Shown: positions 17,812 to 28,339, counted from the first letter of the stretch. The stretch: 64,000 nucleotides of DNA from Vibrio gazogenes (GCF_023920225.1 NZ_CP092587.1:1798001-1862000); one strand, 5' to 3'. Numbers and translations: made by a program. The notes: generated from the letters alone by a model not told the origin.

Positions 17812-19878
17812 TTATTTATTATTTTCGATAACGATGACTTGATAAGGTTGAATCAATATATTCTCCTGAACTGCATCACCTGTATTGACATTAATCCATT
17901 CCCCGTGTGGCACATTCACAGTTTGCTGTTCATTCATAAAGTTCATCATAAATAAATAGCGCGACTGTTCATCTTCACGCGTTGTCACTGACACACCGTA
18001 AGGAATATTATCAATAGGCTTGCGAATATCATGTAAATGCGCAAGTGCGGTATAGAATAACTGGTTGAATTCTGTCTCGGTACGTGCCGCAATATAATAA
18101 GCACAACCTTTACCGAGTTGATTCTTCGTGATAGCCGGGCATCCCTCGAATAAGTCCTCGCGGTAATAAGCCAAAGCTTCTGCCGTTTCTAAATGAATAT
18201 GCTCCATTAAGTGCTTGGCCTGAAACTCACCATTAAAACCAAGACCGGAATGCGCTTCCATCGCAAATAAAACGCGCTCATCGTCGTAGAGTGAGTCAAT
18301 CTCTTCGGCCCAAATACCGAATGTGCGCCGCAGCGGGCTCCCTTCTCCACCGGGAAAACCGCCCAAGAAGCACAGATCATTGTGATCAACGATGCCACTC
18401 CAATATGTTGAGACTAAGGTACCGCCCTGTTCAACAAACGCTTCCAGACGTTCAGCGACCCCCGGTTTGATGAGGTACAGCATCGGCGCAACAATGACTT
18501 TGTAAGGTGTAAAGTCACAGAGCTGTTCAATGATGTCGCAACTGATCCCTTGCTGCCAAAAACCCCGGTAATGATCACACACCGTTTGTTCGTAGTTCAG
18601 GCCTTCATTGCGAGGGCCGGAAGCATCATCCATTGCCCAACGGTTTTCCCAATCAAAAATAATTGCGACTTCCGACTGCGTGCCCGTTCCCGCGACAGCA
18701 TTGATCTGTTGCAGATACTCACCGACAGCGGTTACTTCCCGGCCGGTACGCGTATTGGCATGACCCACATGATCAATCACGGCACCATGAAACTTCTCAA
18801 CGGAACCGCGGCTTTTTCGCCACTGAAAATACTGAACAGAATCAGAACCATGCGCCACTGCCTGTAATGAAGACAGCAAATGAACACCGTCTTTTTTGAG
18901 TTTAGTAATCGGCTGCCAGTTGGTTTGACTTGGGGTTGATTCCATCAGTAAAAACGGCTGGTTTTTCAGGGTGCGCATCAGATCATGGTACATCCCGATA
19001 TAGCAAGCGAGTGCAACCTCATCGGGGTCACGGTGCCATAGCGGATAACTGTCCCAAGAAACAACATCAATTGACTTCGCCAGCGCCCAATAGTTGTAAT
19101 CGTAAAAATACTCCATAAAGTTTGCCGTGGTCGGTAGATCAGGATTGATCGACTTCAGCGGTGCAATCTCATGCTCACAAAAGTTGGCGACCCGGTCGGT
19201 ACAGAAGCGTTTCCAGTCCAGCTTCAGTGCGTGCACGGAATTCTCTCCAATCGGAGATGGCGACTCAATTTGTTCCCAACTGGTATAAGTATGGCTCCAG
19301 AAAGCGCTCCACCACAGTTTATTCAGATTGTGTAGCGAGCCGTACTTGTTTTTCAGCCATTCCCGAAACTCAGCCTGACAGTAATGACAGTGACAATCGC
19401 CACCATATTCATTGGAAACGTGCCAGCCGATCACCGCAGGATGGTGGCTATAACGCTCTGCCAATTTGGTATTGATGATCGCCACCTTCTCGCGATAATT
19501 TGGCGAACTGTAACAATGGTTATGCCGTTCTCCATGCAACTGCTTCACCCGTGCACTGTTGACCCGAAGCACATCAGGGTATCGCGCCGACAACCAAGCA
19601 GGACGAGCGCCACTTGGTGTCGCCAAAAGCACCGAAATGCCATTGTCTGCCAAGGTATCAAGGACGTTATCCAGCCATTCAAACTGAAACTCCCCTTCAA
19701 CCGGTTCAAGTGCAGACCAACTGAATATACCGACAGACATTACGTTACATTGTGTCTGCTTCATCAGTTCAATGTCTTTGGCTAAAATATCCGGCCTGTC
19801 GAGCCACTGCTCGGGGTTGTAATCTGCCCCATGGAGCAAACCTTTTATCTTGGGAATAATATGTTTTTTATGATTCAT
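17812..19878 (-). CDS. ganA: GH42 beta-galactosidase
   Basis: A 688-residue GH42 enzyme without signal peptide, hence cytoplasmic. LLHGADYNPEQW opens the TIM barrel; the acid/base is E157 in GWHVSNEYGGDCHCHYCQ, which also carries zinc-site cysteines, and the nucleophile is E313 in LLMESTPSQTNWQ. A trimerisation domain and a small beta domain follow. GH42 enzymes of gan loci (GanA of Bacillus) split beta-1,4-galacto-oligosaccharides to galactose. The start overlaps the GH53 stop by one base (TAATG), so the two galactan hydrolases are translationally coupled. Confidence 0.96.
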   Translation of the reverse strand: MNHKKHIIPKIKGLLHGADYNPEQWLDRPDILAKDIELMKQTQCNVMSVGIFSWSALEPVEGEFQFEWLDNVLDTLADNGISVLLATPSGARPAWLSARYPDVLRVNSARVKQLHGERHNHCYSSPNYREKVAIINTKLAERYSHHPAVIGWHVSNEYGGDCHCHYCQAEFREWLKNKYGSLHNLNKLWWSAFWSHTYTSWEQIESPSPIGENSVHALKLDWKRFCTDRVANFCEHEIAPLKSINPDLPTTANFMEYFYDYNYWALAKSIDVVSWDSYPLWHRDPDEVALACYIGMYHDLMRTLKNQPFLLMESTPSQTNWQPITKLKKDGVHLLSSLQAVAHGSDSVQYFQWRKSRGSVEKFHGAVIDHVGHANTRTGREVTAVGEYLQQINAVAGTGTQSEVAIIFDWENRWAMDDASGPRNEGLNYEQTVCDHYRGFWQQGISCDIIEQLCDFTPYKVIVAPMLYLIKPGVAERLEAFVEQGGTLVSTYWSGIVDHNDLCFLGGFPGGEGSPLRRTFGIWAEEIDSLYDDERVLFAMEAHSGLGFNGEFQAKHLMEHIHLETAEALAYYREDLFEGCPAITKNQLGKGCAYYIAARTETEFNQLFYTALAHLHDIRKPIDNIPYGVSVTTREDEQSRYLFMMNFMNEQQTVNVPHGEWINVNTGDAVQENILIQPYQVIVIENNK

Positions 19879-21110
19879 TATTGACCTTTAAATACTTTCA
19901 ATGACGGTAAGGCATTACCTTCAAAATCAAACAGCGCTTGGTTTTCCCATGAGTTCCCCATGTCCCCTTTGTCGCCACTATATTTCATGCCAGCTTTCGT
20001 TGACCAAGTTGCACCATCAATCGGTAGCCATGCCGGCTCCCAGTAATAGATCCCCAAACCTTGTTCATCAGGCAGTTCATTCAACAGCGTCATGATGTCA
20101 GCCAAGTATTGCGCCTGACCATTGACAGAAACGCTGTACCCTTCAATCGGACCTGAACCGGCGTAGCTGTTACTGAGTGAGTCCCCATTCTCAGTGGTAA
20201 AAGGAAAAGCCGTTTCCACCAATACGATAGGCTTGTGATAGCGACGGATCACATCATTCATATTGGCTTTGACTTTATCGATGGGGCCATGCCACCACGG
20301 GTAGTAGGACATACCAATCACATCAAAATCGACGTCGCGCTTGGTGATTTCATCAAACCACCAGCGGAACAGACCGTTGTCTCCCGCTTCCGCGAGATGC
20401 AACATGATTTTGATGTCTTTACCACTGTCGTTATCATGCACGGCTTGAATACCGGATTTCAGGAGACGTGACAGGCGGTCAAACTCCTTGCCATCTTGCC
20501 CCCAACTCTTTCCATCAGGCCACAGCATCCCGCTATTCAGCTCGTTACCGACCTGAACCATGTCTGGCACAACACCTTTCGCGTGGAGTGCTTTCATCAC
20601 ATATGCGGTGTAGTCGTAGACTTTCTCAGTCAGATGCTCAAATGTCAGTTGCTGCCATGCTTTTGGTTTTTGTTGCTTCTTCGGATCCGCCCAAAAATCG
20701 CTGTAATGAATATCAAGCAGGAATGACATGCCGTTTTCCTGAGCACGTTGACCAAGCTCGATGGCACGCGCTAACGTATTATTCCCGCCACCGAACACTT
20801 CACCGCTGGCAGACATCGGGTCAACCCATAAACGTGCGCGGATCGAATTCACCCCATTCTCTTTTAATATTTTGACCAGATCTTCTTGATGACCATTTTG
20901 GTAATATTTCCCGCCTAACTTTTCTATTTCAGGCAACATAGAAATATCCATACCACGGATAAAATCAGCTCTCAGGTGTGGCGTAGTGATCACCTTACCC
21001 TCCGAGTTGGTATTCATATCTGCACGATGATTTACTGATGAATTCACGGATTGACAGCCAGCCAAAGCCACTGCCGCACTGATGAGTGCAACCTTTAATT
21101 TTCTATTCAT
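19878..21110 (-). CDS. ganB: GH53 endo-beta-1,4-galactanase, lipoprotein
   Basis: A 410-residue precursor with a lipoprotein signal: MNRKLKVALISAAVALAGC, lipobox LAGC, Cys19, +2 Gln (no Asp, so outer-membrane targeting is expected). GH53 catalytic residues are E190 in MVQVGNELNSGMLWPDG and E299 in PIVLVETAFPFT. It cleaves the beta-1,4-galactan backbone of type I arabinogalactan into oligosaccharides that the porin and ABC importer can take up. It sits between the MalG-type permease and the GH42 enzyme. A second GH53 at 27320 has a plain signal peptide, so the pair is divided between anchored and soluble forms. Confidence 0.96.
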   Translation of the reverse strand: MNRKLKVALISAAVALAGCQSVNSSVNHRADMNTNSEGKVITTPHLRADFIRGMDISMLPEIEKLGGKYYQNGHQEDLVKILKENGVNSIRARLWVDPMSASGEVFGGGNNTLARAIELGQRAQENGMSFLLDIHYSDFWADPKKQQKPKAWQQLTFEHLTEKVYDYTAYVMKALHAKGVVPDMVQVGNELNSGMLWPDGKSWGQDGKEFDRLSRLLKSGIQAVHDNDSGKDIKIMLHLAEAGDNGLFRWWFDEITKRDVDFDVIGMSYYPWWHGPIDKVKANMNDVIRRYHKPIVLVETAFPFTTENGDSLSNSYAGSGPIEGYSVSVNGQAQYLADIMTLLNELPDEQGLGIYYWEPAWLPIDGATWSTKAGMKYSGDKGDMGNSWENQALFDFEGNALPSLKVFKGQ

Positions 21111-21126
21111 ATCTTTCTCTCTCGTA

Positions 21127-21990
21127 TTAGCCTTTCGTACTACCTGCTGTTAAGCCAGATACAAAGTATTTTTGTAGTGATAAATAAAGCAGCGCGACCG
21201 GTATCGAAATCAGCACAGCACCTGCGGCATATGTGGTATAACTTGCGCCCATTTTTTCCACGACCAAATTATATAAACCGATCGGCAAGGTATAATTTTC
21301 AGGCGTTCTTAAAATCGTGGTTGCGAGAATGAAATCACCTAATGGCCCGGTGAAAGAAAACAATGCGACGACGGCAATAATCGGTTTTGAAATGGGTAAT
21401 ATAATTTCCAGAAAAATACGAATATTACTGGCACCATCCATTTTGGCCGATTCATCCAGATCCTTCGGTATGGCGTCCAAGTAACCTTTCATTAAATACG
21501 TATTCATCGGGATCATACCGCCGACATAAACCAGCACTAATGCAAGATGGCTATTAATCAAACCCAACATCTGTGCCAAAACAAATATCGCAATCAAGGC
21601 CGAGAATTGTGGGATCATCTGCAACAGAAGAAACAACATCAGACCGTTTTTTCTGCCCTTAAAACGAAACCGTGAGAACGCATAGGACGTACATGACACA
21701 CAGATCAGCGTGAGAGCCATGGTCAAAAAGCTGATTTTCAAACTATTCCAAAACCAAGTCAGGTAGGCGACTTTGTCATTCGCAAACAACGTTGCATAAT
21801 GACTCAGCGTCGGGTTATCCGGAAAAATGGATTCTCCCATGATGCTGTTGCCCGGATAGAATGATGCGCCGACCGTCCACACCAATGGGTAAATAATGAT
21901 CACGGATACCAGGAGGATCAGACCATAGCTCAATGTCAGTCGAATGCGATTACTACGTTTAATACTCATATTATTGCGTTTAATACTCAT
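21127..21990 (-). CDS. ganQ: ABC importer permease, MalG/GanQ type
   Basis: A 287-residue six-helix permease of the carbohydrate uptake CUT1 class. The EAA loop is DESAKMDGASNIRIFLEIILP, the contact to the ATPase. It pairs with the MalF-type subunit 4 nt upstream. The N-terminus holds a 7-codon tandem duplication (MSIKRNN-MSIKRSN), so the ATG at 21990 or the one at 21969 could be used; the first is near the better purine-rich stretch. It acts in galacto-oligosaccharide import. Confidence 0.94.
   Translation of the reverse strand: MSIKRNNMSIKRSNRIRLTLSYGLILLVSVIIIYPLVWTVGASFYPGNSIMGESIFPDNPTLSHYATLFANDKVAYLTWFWNSLKISFLTMALTLICVSCTSYAFSRFRFKGRKNGLMLFLLLQMIPQFSALIAIFVLAQMLGLINSHLALVLVYVGGMIPMNTYLMKGYLDAIPKDLDESAKMDGASNIRIFLEIILPISKPIIAVVALFSFTGPLGDFILATTILRTPENYTLPIGLYNLVVEKMGASYTTYAAGAVLISIPVALLYLSLQKYFVSGLTAGSTKG
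21949..21990 (-). repeat. 21-bp tandem duplication covering the permease start codon
   Basis: Two adjacent units, each beginning ATGAGTATTAAACG, differ at two positions and give MSIKRNN then MSIKRSN. The reading frame is kept and the start codon is doubled. Confidence 0.9.
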
Positions 21991-21994
21991 ATTG

Positions 21995-23290
21995 TTATCT
22001 CGCTTCTTCTTTGAATGATTTGGTCATCCGGAATTGCCACAATGCAATACCGACCACGAAAATCGACAGTAGCAAGGTGATTGCCGATGCCACTCCGTAT
22101 TGCGATGAAGACATCGTCAATTTATAAATCCATGACACTAAAATATCGGTACCGCCCGCGTTACTCCCAATGACAGCAGGACCACCATTGTTAAAGAGAT
22201 AAATAATATTGAAGTTATTGAAGTTAAACGTGTATTGCGTGATCAGAATCGGTGCAATGGAATACAGTACCAGCGGTAATGTAATCGTTTTTAACTGTTG
22301 AAATTTACTCGCACCGTCCATCGTCGCGGCTTCATACAGATCACCGGGGATCGCCTGTAAAACACCGGTTGTCATGGCAAAGACAAACGGGAAGCCGAGC
22401 CAGGTCTGAATCATGATCAACGCAATCTTGGTCCAGAACGGGTCGGTCAACCAAGCTCTCGCTTCAATGCCGAAGAAATCGAGAATAACGTTGTTGATCA
22501 CGCCAAAGCTATCGTTAAACATCCCGGTAAAGATAAGAATGGTCACAAAGCCGGGTACCGCCCAAGGCAGAATAAAAATAGTCCGGATCAATGGTTTAAA
22601 TTTAAGGTCTTTCTGATTCACCAGAATTGCCAACAGAACCCCGACGGTACATTGCAACGTTGATGCAACTAACGTCCAGACGACCGTCCACTGCAATACA
22701 TCAATAAAGGTGTTGCGCCACAAATTGATTTGGAAAATGTTGAAGAAGTTCTTTAACCCAATCCAGTCAACCAGCTTCGCAGGCGGTGAGTTGTACAAGT
22801 TATAGTTGGTAAAGCCAATGGCAAAACCGAAGATAATCGGAAACACCACCACAAAGACTAAGAGGATAAAACCGGGGCTGATCATCAGATAAGGAAAGCC
22901 GGCATTGATGACATTGCGGTACTGAACACGTAATGAGTTCAACGGGCGTCCTTCATCAAATAACTTACCGTTTTTATAAGCGTCATTGATACTCAGGACA
23001 TACACCACCAAACCAAATACCACCACAAGTGCAGCGATAATCCCATGTGCGAGCAGGAAAACTGAGTTGTCTTCAGGGAGATTTTCACCCAGTGTGACCA
23101 GCCCCCACATGCCGTGAGAAATAAAATCACGCGTGACTGCATAAAAACTCGTGAGCAAGATGAAAAACATCATGCCTTTTACAAACTGGCGGTTATAGAA
23201 TTGGCCAAAGCCAGGTATTAACGCAAGTAAGGAGGCCGTCAGTCGGTGGGATCGATATGGTCCCGAGTCATGCTTAAAACGTTCACTCAT
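21995..23290 (-). CDS. ganP: ABC importer permease, MalF/GanP type
   Basis: A CUT1 permease of about 431 residues from the preferred start MSERFKHDSG at 23290 (an ATG four codons earlier is also in frame). Like MalF it has extra N-terminal helices (LTASLLALIPGFGQFYNRQF, FLLAHGIIAALVVVFGLVVY) before the core. The EAA motif is YEAATMDGASKFQQLKTITLPL. It forms the membrane channel with the MalG-type subunit for oligosaccharides delivered by the binding protein encoded just upstream, with a 124-nt structured gap between. Confidence 0.94.
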   Translation of the reverse strand: MSERFKHDSGPYRSHRLTASLLALIPGFGQFYNRQFVKGMMFFILLTSFYAVTRDFISHGMWGLVTLGENLPEDNSVFLLAHGIIAALVVVFGLVVYVLSINDAYKNGKLFDEGRPLNSLRVQYRNVINAGFPYLMISPGFILLVFVVVFPIIFGFAIGFTNYNLYNSPPAKLVDWIGLKNFFNIFQINLWRNTFIDVLQWTVVWTLVASTLQCTVGVLLAILVNQKDLKFKPLIRTIFILPWAVPGFVTILIFTGMFNDSFGVINNVILDFFGIEARAWLTDPFWTKIALIMIQTWLGFPFVFAMTTGVLQAIPGDLYEAATMDGASKFQQLKTITLPLVLYSIAPILITQYTFNFNNFNIIYLFNNGGPAVIGSNAGGTDILVSWIYKLTMSSSQYGVASAITLLLSIFVVGIALWQFRMTKSFKEEAR

Positions 23291-23338
23291 GTCAGGTATC
23301 ACTTACAAACTCCATTTCAGAAAACATCTGAGGAAAAC

Positions 23339-23401
23339 TTCTGGCGTCTGTCAGCCCAAGCCAAAACGGGCATATAGGGCTAACAACTGCTTTCGCCAGA
23401 A
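23339..23401 (-). other. Extended stem-loop between binding-protein and MalF-type genes
   Basis: Outer arms TTCTGGCG/CGCCAGAA and inner arms AGCCC/GGGCT form a long bulged hairpin in the gap. The place matches the malE-malF gap of E. coli, where repeats stabilise the upstream message so the binding protein is made in excess. The same role is inferred here. Confidence 0.6.
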
Positions 23402-23414
23402 CAATATCTTTCAA

Positions 23415-24650
23415 TTATTGACCCATCATTGCGTGGTTCGCTTCGATTTGCATTTGGATGCTTTCTACCGCAGAGTCGAGTGCACTTTTCGGATCTTGTT
23501 TATCGGTCGCGATCAACTGTAATGCGCTGTTTGCGGGTCCCCAGACTTCATTCATTTCTGGAATAGAAGGCATTGAGGTCGCGTGAATGGACTGAATCGC
23601 AACCGCACTTGCACCCGGGTCATTTTTGATGACCGGATCGTTCACCAATTTTTTCACGGCCGGAACTTCACCAGTCAGCTCAAAGCGGCGTTTGGCATTC
23701 TTATAATTATTGATGAATGTAATAAACTCTTGCGCGAGTGGTTTGTTTTTCGAGAAAGTGGGAATGCTGTAACTCTTCACGCCCATAAATGATCCCATTG
23801 GCTGACCAGATGGCAATTTTGGAAGTGGAGCGACACCGTAGTTGATGCCTGCTTCTTTATAGGGCTGAAGTGACCAAGGGCCAGTTTCAACAATCGCGGC
23901 TTTGCCCGATGTGAATAATGAATCGATTGCATTCAGACCATTATTACCAATAATGCCGGTCGGAAATACTTTAGACTGATAGAACTTCTGAATGAATTTT
24001 GCGCCTTCTATCGCCCCGGGAGTGTTCAGTAATATTTTATTGGGATCGTAAGAGCCGTCGGCTTTTTTCCCGAAAATATCGCCACCCATACCGTTTAAAA
24101 TGCCATAGGTGTAATAAAGCTCATCCCATTTAGCCAGCAAACCGTATTTATTTTCCTTGCGAAACTTCTTCGACAGCTCAAATATTTCGTCCATCGTTTC
24201 TGGAAGCTTCGAAATAAGGTCTTTGTTGTAAACCATAAATACGGTTTCAACCGACTTTGGCAAGCCGTAGAGCACGCCATTGTATGTCAATGCATCAATT
24301 GAAGATTGCGTGAATGTATCGGTAACCGCTTTATCGACCTGAATCGGAGCAAGCAGACCTTGAATCACCGCCCCACCAATCTGATCATGAGGAATCAAGA
24401 CAACGTCAGGACCGGTGCCCGCCGGACCGTCCATACGCAGAGATTCGATCTGACCACCATATGGCATTTCAAGCACTTTCACGTTCACATCGTGTTGTTT
24501 TTCAAATGCTGCAACCGCGTCTTCATTACCAAAAGACTTTTGAATGTCCTCCCAGACTAATAAAGATTGCTGCGCCAACACCATTGGCGAACAAAATAGA
24601 GCGGTCACTGCGAGAGCAGCTATTTTTTTACTAAATTTATTATTATCCAT
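23415..24650 (-). CDS. Periplasmic oligosaccharide-binding protein of the ABC importer
   Basis: A 411-residue precursor with a Sec signal ending CSPMVLAQ. The mature protein is a family 1 (MalE-like) solute-binding protein: LLVWEDIQKSFGNEDAVAAFEKQ at the start, DGPAGTGPDVVLIPHDQIGG, YGLPKSVETVFMVYNKDL and a conserved FINNYKNAKRRFELTGEVPA near the end. It is first in the long minus-strand galactan run and most likely captures galacto-oligosaccharides (compare GanS/CycB of Bacillus). The shared upstream region with the divergent ATPase gene (24651-24868) holds the probable control sites. Confidence 0.94.
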   Translation of the reverse strand: MDNNKFSKKIAALAVTALFCSPMVLAQQSLLVWEDIQKSFGNEDAVAAFEKQHDVNVKVLEMPYGGQIESLRMDGPAGTGPDVVLIPHDQIGGAVIQGLLAPIQVDKAVTDTFTQSSIDALTYNGVLYGLPKSVETVFMVYNKDLISKLPETMDEIFELSKKFRKENKYGLLAKWDELYYTYGILNGMGGDIFGKKADGSYDPNKILLNTPGAIEGAKFIQKFYQSKVFPTGIIGNNGLNAIDSLFTSGKAAIVETGPWSLQPYKEAGINYGVAPLPKLPSGQPMGSFMGVKSYSIPTFSKNKPLAQEFITFINNYKNAKRRFELTGEVPAVKKLVNDPVIKNDPGASAVAIQSIHATSMPSIPEMNEVWGPANSALQLIATDKQDPKSALDSAVESIQMQIEANHAMMGQ

Positions 24651-24676
24651 AAAATTTCACGCCTTCGTTTTTGGTA

Positions 24677-24806
24677 AAAAATAAAATTTATGGTGCAAAT
24701 ATGCTCCTTTGTGTTATTTTTTCCATAGACGCAATTCATTGGCGTGATGTAAGTCACTTTTACTAATGGCTATTGTGATAAAACAAGCAATTAAAAATAA
24801 AATTTA
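24677..24806. promoter_or_regulatory. Divergent control region of the galactan importer with paired AT-rich motifs
   Basis: The 218-nt region between divergent binding-protein and ATPase genes contains a 14-bp direct repeat, AAAAATAAAATTTA, at 24677-24690 and 24793-24806. The second copy continues as AAATTTACTAAATA, resembling one arm of the perfect palindrome at 27146-27175 (AAATTTACTTAGAT). These are candidate binding sites for the EbgR-type regulator at 26050 (inference). A TGTAAGTCAC-like half-site nearby might belong to CRP. Confidence 0.45.
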
Positions 24807-24868
24807 CTAAATAAAAGACGAATTAGATCACACACTTTTTATTTATTACCAGTTATGAGGAACTTAAA

Positions 24869-25972
24869 ATGTCTTCGATTCAATTATCCAATGTCGTAAA
24901 ACGTTTTGACGATACCCAAACCATTCACAACGTAAATTTATCGATAGAAGAAGGTGAATTTGTCGTCTTTGTCGGTCCATCAGGCTGCGGGAAATCGACG
25001 CTGTTGCGTATGATCGCCGGTCTGGAAGATATCAGTGATGGGTCCATCTCTATTTCAGGAAATATCGTCAACGACACGCCCCCATCGGAACGAGGCGTCG
25101 CCATGGTATTTCAATCTTATGCGCTCTACCCGCATATGACCGTTGCAGAAAACATGGGGTACTCGTTAAAAGTAAACAAAGTGCCAAAAGAAGAGCGTGA
25201 TAGAAAAGTACAACTGGTCGGCAAAGCACTCCAGTTAGAGCATCTGCTTGATCGTAAACCAGCCCAACTTTCAGGGGGTCAGCGCCAGCGCGTTGCCATC
25301 GGTCGGGCAATTGTCAGAGATCCCAAAGTCTTTTTATTTGATGAGCCGCTCTCAAATCTTGATGCCGAATTACGCGTAGACATGCGTCTGCATATCGCGA
25401 AGTTACACCAAGAACTTCAGTCAACCATGGTTTACGTGACGCACGATCAGGTCGAAGCCATGACATTGGCAGATAAAATCGTGGTACTGCGTGATGGAAA
25501 AGTTGAGCAAGTGGGGTCACCGATGGATCTGTACCATCATCCAGTGAACCGATTTGTTGCCGGATTTATCGGCTCGCCTAAAATGAACTTTCTGCCTTGT
25601 ACCGTCGAGAGCTGGGATGAAAATAGTTTAACCGTCACGTTGGATGTTGGTCGCTCAATCACCCTACCGATCAAAACAGCACCCATTGAAATCGGCAAAA
25701 CACTCACATTAGGGATTCGACCTGAACACCTTACGACAAGTCCGGCGATGATCACGCTGGCATTCCAGTGTGAAGTCATCGAGCGACTGGGAGGCATGAC
25801 GTATATCTTTGGCCAATGTGGCGGAGTGGATGACTTTAAGTACCTCCATCATGGGGATACACAAGTACAGCCGGGTGAGTCAATTTCGTTATTTGCATCA
25901 CCTTCCCATTTACACATTTTTGAACCTGATGGAAGCGTCATAAAATTTGATTCTGTACAATCAACGCATTAA
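24869..25972 (+). CDS. ABC importer ATPase, MalK/MsmX type
   Basis: A 367-residue CUT1 ATPase. Walker A GPSGCGKST (36-44), Q-loop MVFQSYALYPHMTV, signature LSGGQRQRVAIGRA, Walker B VFLFDEPLSNLD and the switch His in VYVTHDQVEAMTLAD are intact. The C-terminal regulatory TOBE/OB part (about 240-367) includes LGIRPEHL. It energises uptake through the two permeases, which lack their own ATPase in the minus-strand operon. It is divergent from the binding-protein gene and lies 77 nt before the regulator gene. Confidence 0.95.
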   Translation: MSSIQLSNVVKRFDDTQTIHNVNLSIEEGEFVVFVGPSGCGKSTLLRMIAGLEDISDGSISISGNIVNDTPPSERGVAMVFQSYALYPHMTVAENMGYSLKVNKVPKEERDRKVQLVGKALQLEHLLDRKPAQLSGGQRQRVAIGRAIVRDPKVFLFDEPLSNLDAELRVDMRLHIAKLHQELQSTMVYVTHDQVEAMTLADKIVVLRDGKVEQVGSPMDLYHHPVNRFVAGFIGSPKMNFLPCTVESWDENSLTVTLDVGRSITLPIKTAPIEIGKTLTLGIRPEHLTTSPAMITLAFQCEVIERLGGMTYIFGQCGGVDDFKYLHHGDTQVQPGESISLFASPSHLHIFEPDGSVIKFDSVQSTH

Positions 25973-26040
25973 CGCTCTAGTACCGAAGCGCATTTAGAAT
26001 GCGCTTTGGCATGTAGGACCGTCCGATAAAAATAATATAG

Positions 26041-27057
<1,017 letters not shown>

Positions 27058-27145
27058 ATTCGATTCGGTTTGAATTCTGTTATTCAGAATAAGACGATGA
27101 CATTCAAATAAATTTTAATCATCTCTGTCACAAGGCCAGCATCAC

Positions 27146-27175
27146 AATTATCTAAGTAAATTTACTTAGATAATT
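27146..27175. promoter_or_regulatory. Perfect 30-bp palindrome, candidate operator or terminator
   Basis: The arm AATTATCTAAGTAAA is followed directly by its exact reverse complement, with no loop. It lies between the EbgR-type regulator (ends 27057) and the second GH53 (starts 27320). It could be the regulator's operator controlling the GH53; the AAATTTACT core is shared with the site at 24801. The cruciform could also serve as a weak terminator. Confidence 0.6.
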
Positions 27176-27319
27176 CCCTCATAATCACAACCACACGAAA
27201 TAATTGCTTCAAATTCCCCCAACACTTTTATTCATCACATCAATATTAAAATCCGTTGCTATTATATTCTGTATGTCATTCAAGTGACGATAACGTGAAT
27301 TAATAAAAATGGTGGAACG

Positions 27320-28318
27320 ATGAAAAATACCCTAAAAACACTAGCAATCTTCGGCTCATTAGTCACATCGGGCTATTCTCACGCGTTGATTAAAGGCGCG
27401 GATATTAGTTGGATAACTCAGATGGAAGATAGCGGCTACGAGTTCTACAACGATTGGGGCTATCGACAAGATGTCCTGTCAATCTTACGAGACCATGGCA
27501 TGAACGCCGTGCGTTTACGTGTGTGGGTCAACCCGCGCGATGGTTATTACAACTCACTTGAAGATGTGATCGTCAAAGCAAAATGGGCCAAAGCCGCCAA
27601 TATGGATGTGATGATCGATTTCCACTATAGCGATACGTGGGCTGATCCGGGCAATCAATGGAAGCCTGCGGCATGGGCGCAACTCAGCTTTGACGATTTA
27701 ATGGCACGCGTCTGGTCTTACACTCGCGATTCACTCGAGACCTTAAAAGCGGCGGGGATTACCCCAAAATGGATTCAAGTCGGGAATGAAACCAATAACG
27801 GCATGCTTTGGAATGATGGCATGGCTTCAAGCCACATGCGTAACTATGCATGGTTATTTAATAGCGGACGCAATGCGGCGAAAGAAGTGTTCCCCAATGC
27901 CAAAGTCATTGTTCATTTAGCCAACTGCCATGACAACGCCAATTTCCGCTGGATATTGGATGGATTACAGGCCAATAGTGCCTGGTGGGATGTGATTGGT
28001 GCCTCTTCTTATCCCAAGAATGCGACCGGCCTGTCTTGGCAAGAAGCAAACAAGCGATGCCTGAATAACCTCAACGATCTGGTTAATCGCTATGGAACTG
28101 AAGTGATGATCACCGAAATCGGTGTCCCTTGGGATGATCCGGAATCTAAACGTATCGTTGCAGACATGATCCAAAAAGTACATCAAGTGAATCAGGGCAA
28201 AGGGATTGGGATTTTCTATTGGGAGCCACAGGCATATAACTGGCAGGGCTATACCCTAGGCGCATGGAATCCAAATACCCGCCGCCCGACTCAGGCGCTG
28301 GATGCTTTTCTTGAATAA
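27320..28318 (+). CDS. Second GH53 endo-beta-1,4-galactanase, soluble secreted form
   Basis: A 332-residue precursor with a Sec signal (MKNTLKTLAIFGSLVTSGYSHA, cleaved near residue 22); the mature enzyme starts LIKGADISWITQMEDSGY as GH53 enzymes do. The acid/base is E157 in WIQVGNETNNGMLW and the nucleophile E266 in MITEIGVPWDDP. No lipobox is present, so it is periplasmic or exported. It is only moderately similar to the lipoprotein GH53 at 19878 and slightly shorter, so it looks like a separate lineage rather than a recent duplicate. The ribosome site is weak (GGTGGAACG). Confidence 0.95.
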   Translation: MKNTLKTLAIFGSLVTSGYSHALIKGADISWITQMEDSGYEFYNDWGYRQDVLSILRDHGMNAVRLRVWVNPRDGYYNSLEDVIVKAKWAKAANMDVMIDFHYSDTWADPGNQWKPAAWAQLSFDDLMARVWSYTRDSLETLKAAGITPKWIQVGNETNNGMLWNDGMASSHMRNYAWLFNSGRNAAKEVFPNAKVIVHLANCHDNANFRWILDGLQANSAWWDVIGASSYPKNATGLSWQEANKRCLNNLNDLVNRYGTEVMITEIGVPWDDPESKRIVADMIQKVHQVNQGKGIGIFYWEPQAYNWQGYTLGAWNPNTRRPTQALDAFLE

Positions 28319-28339
28319 CGCATAACGGAGAATTCCCTC

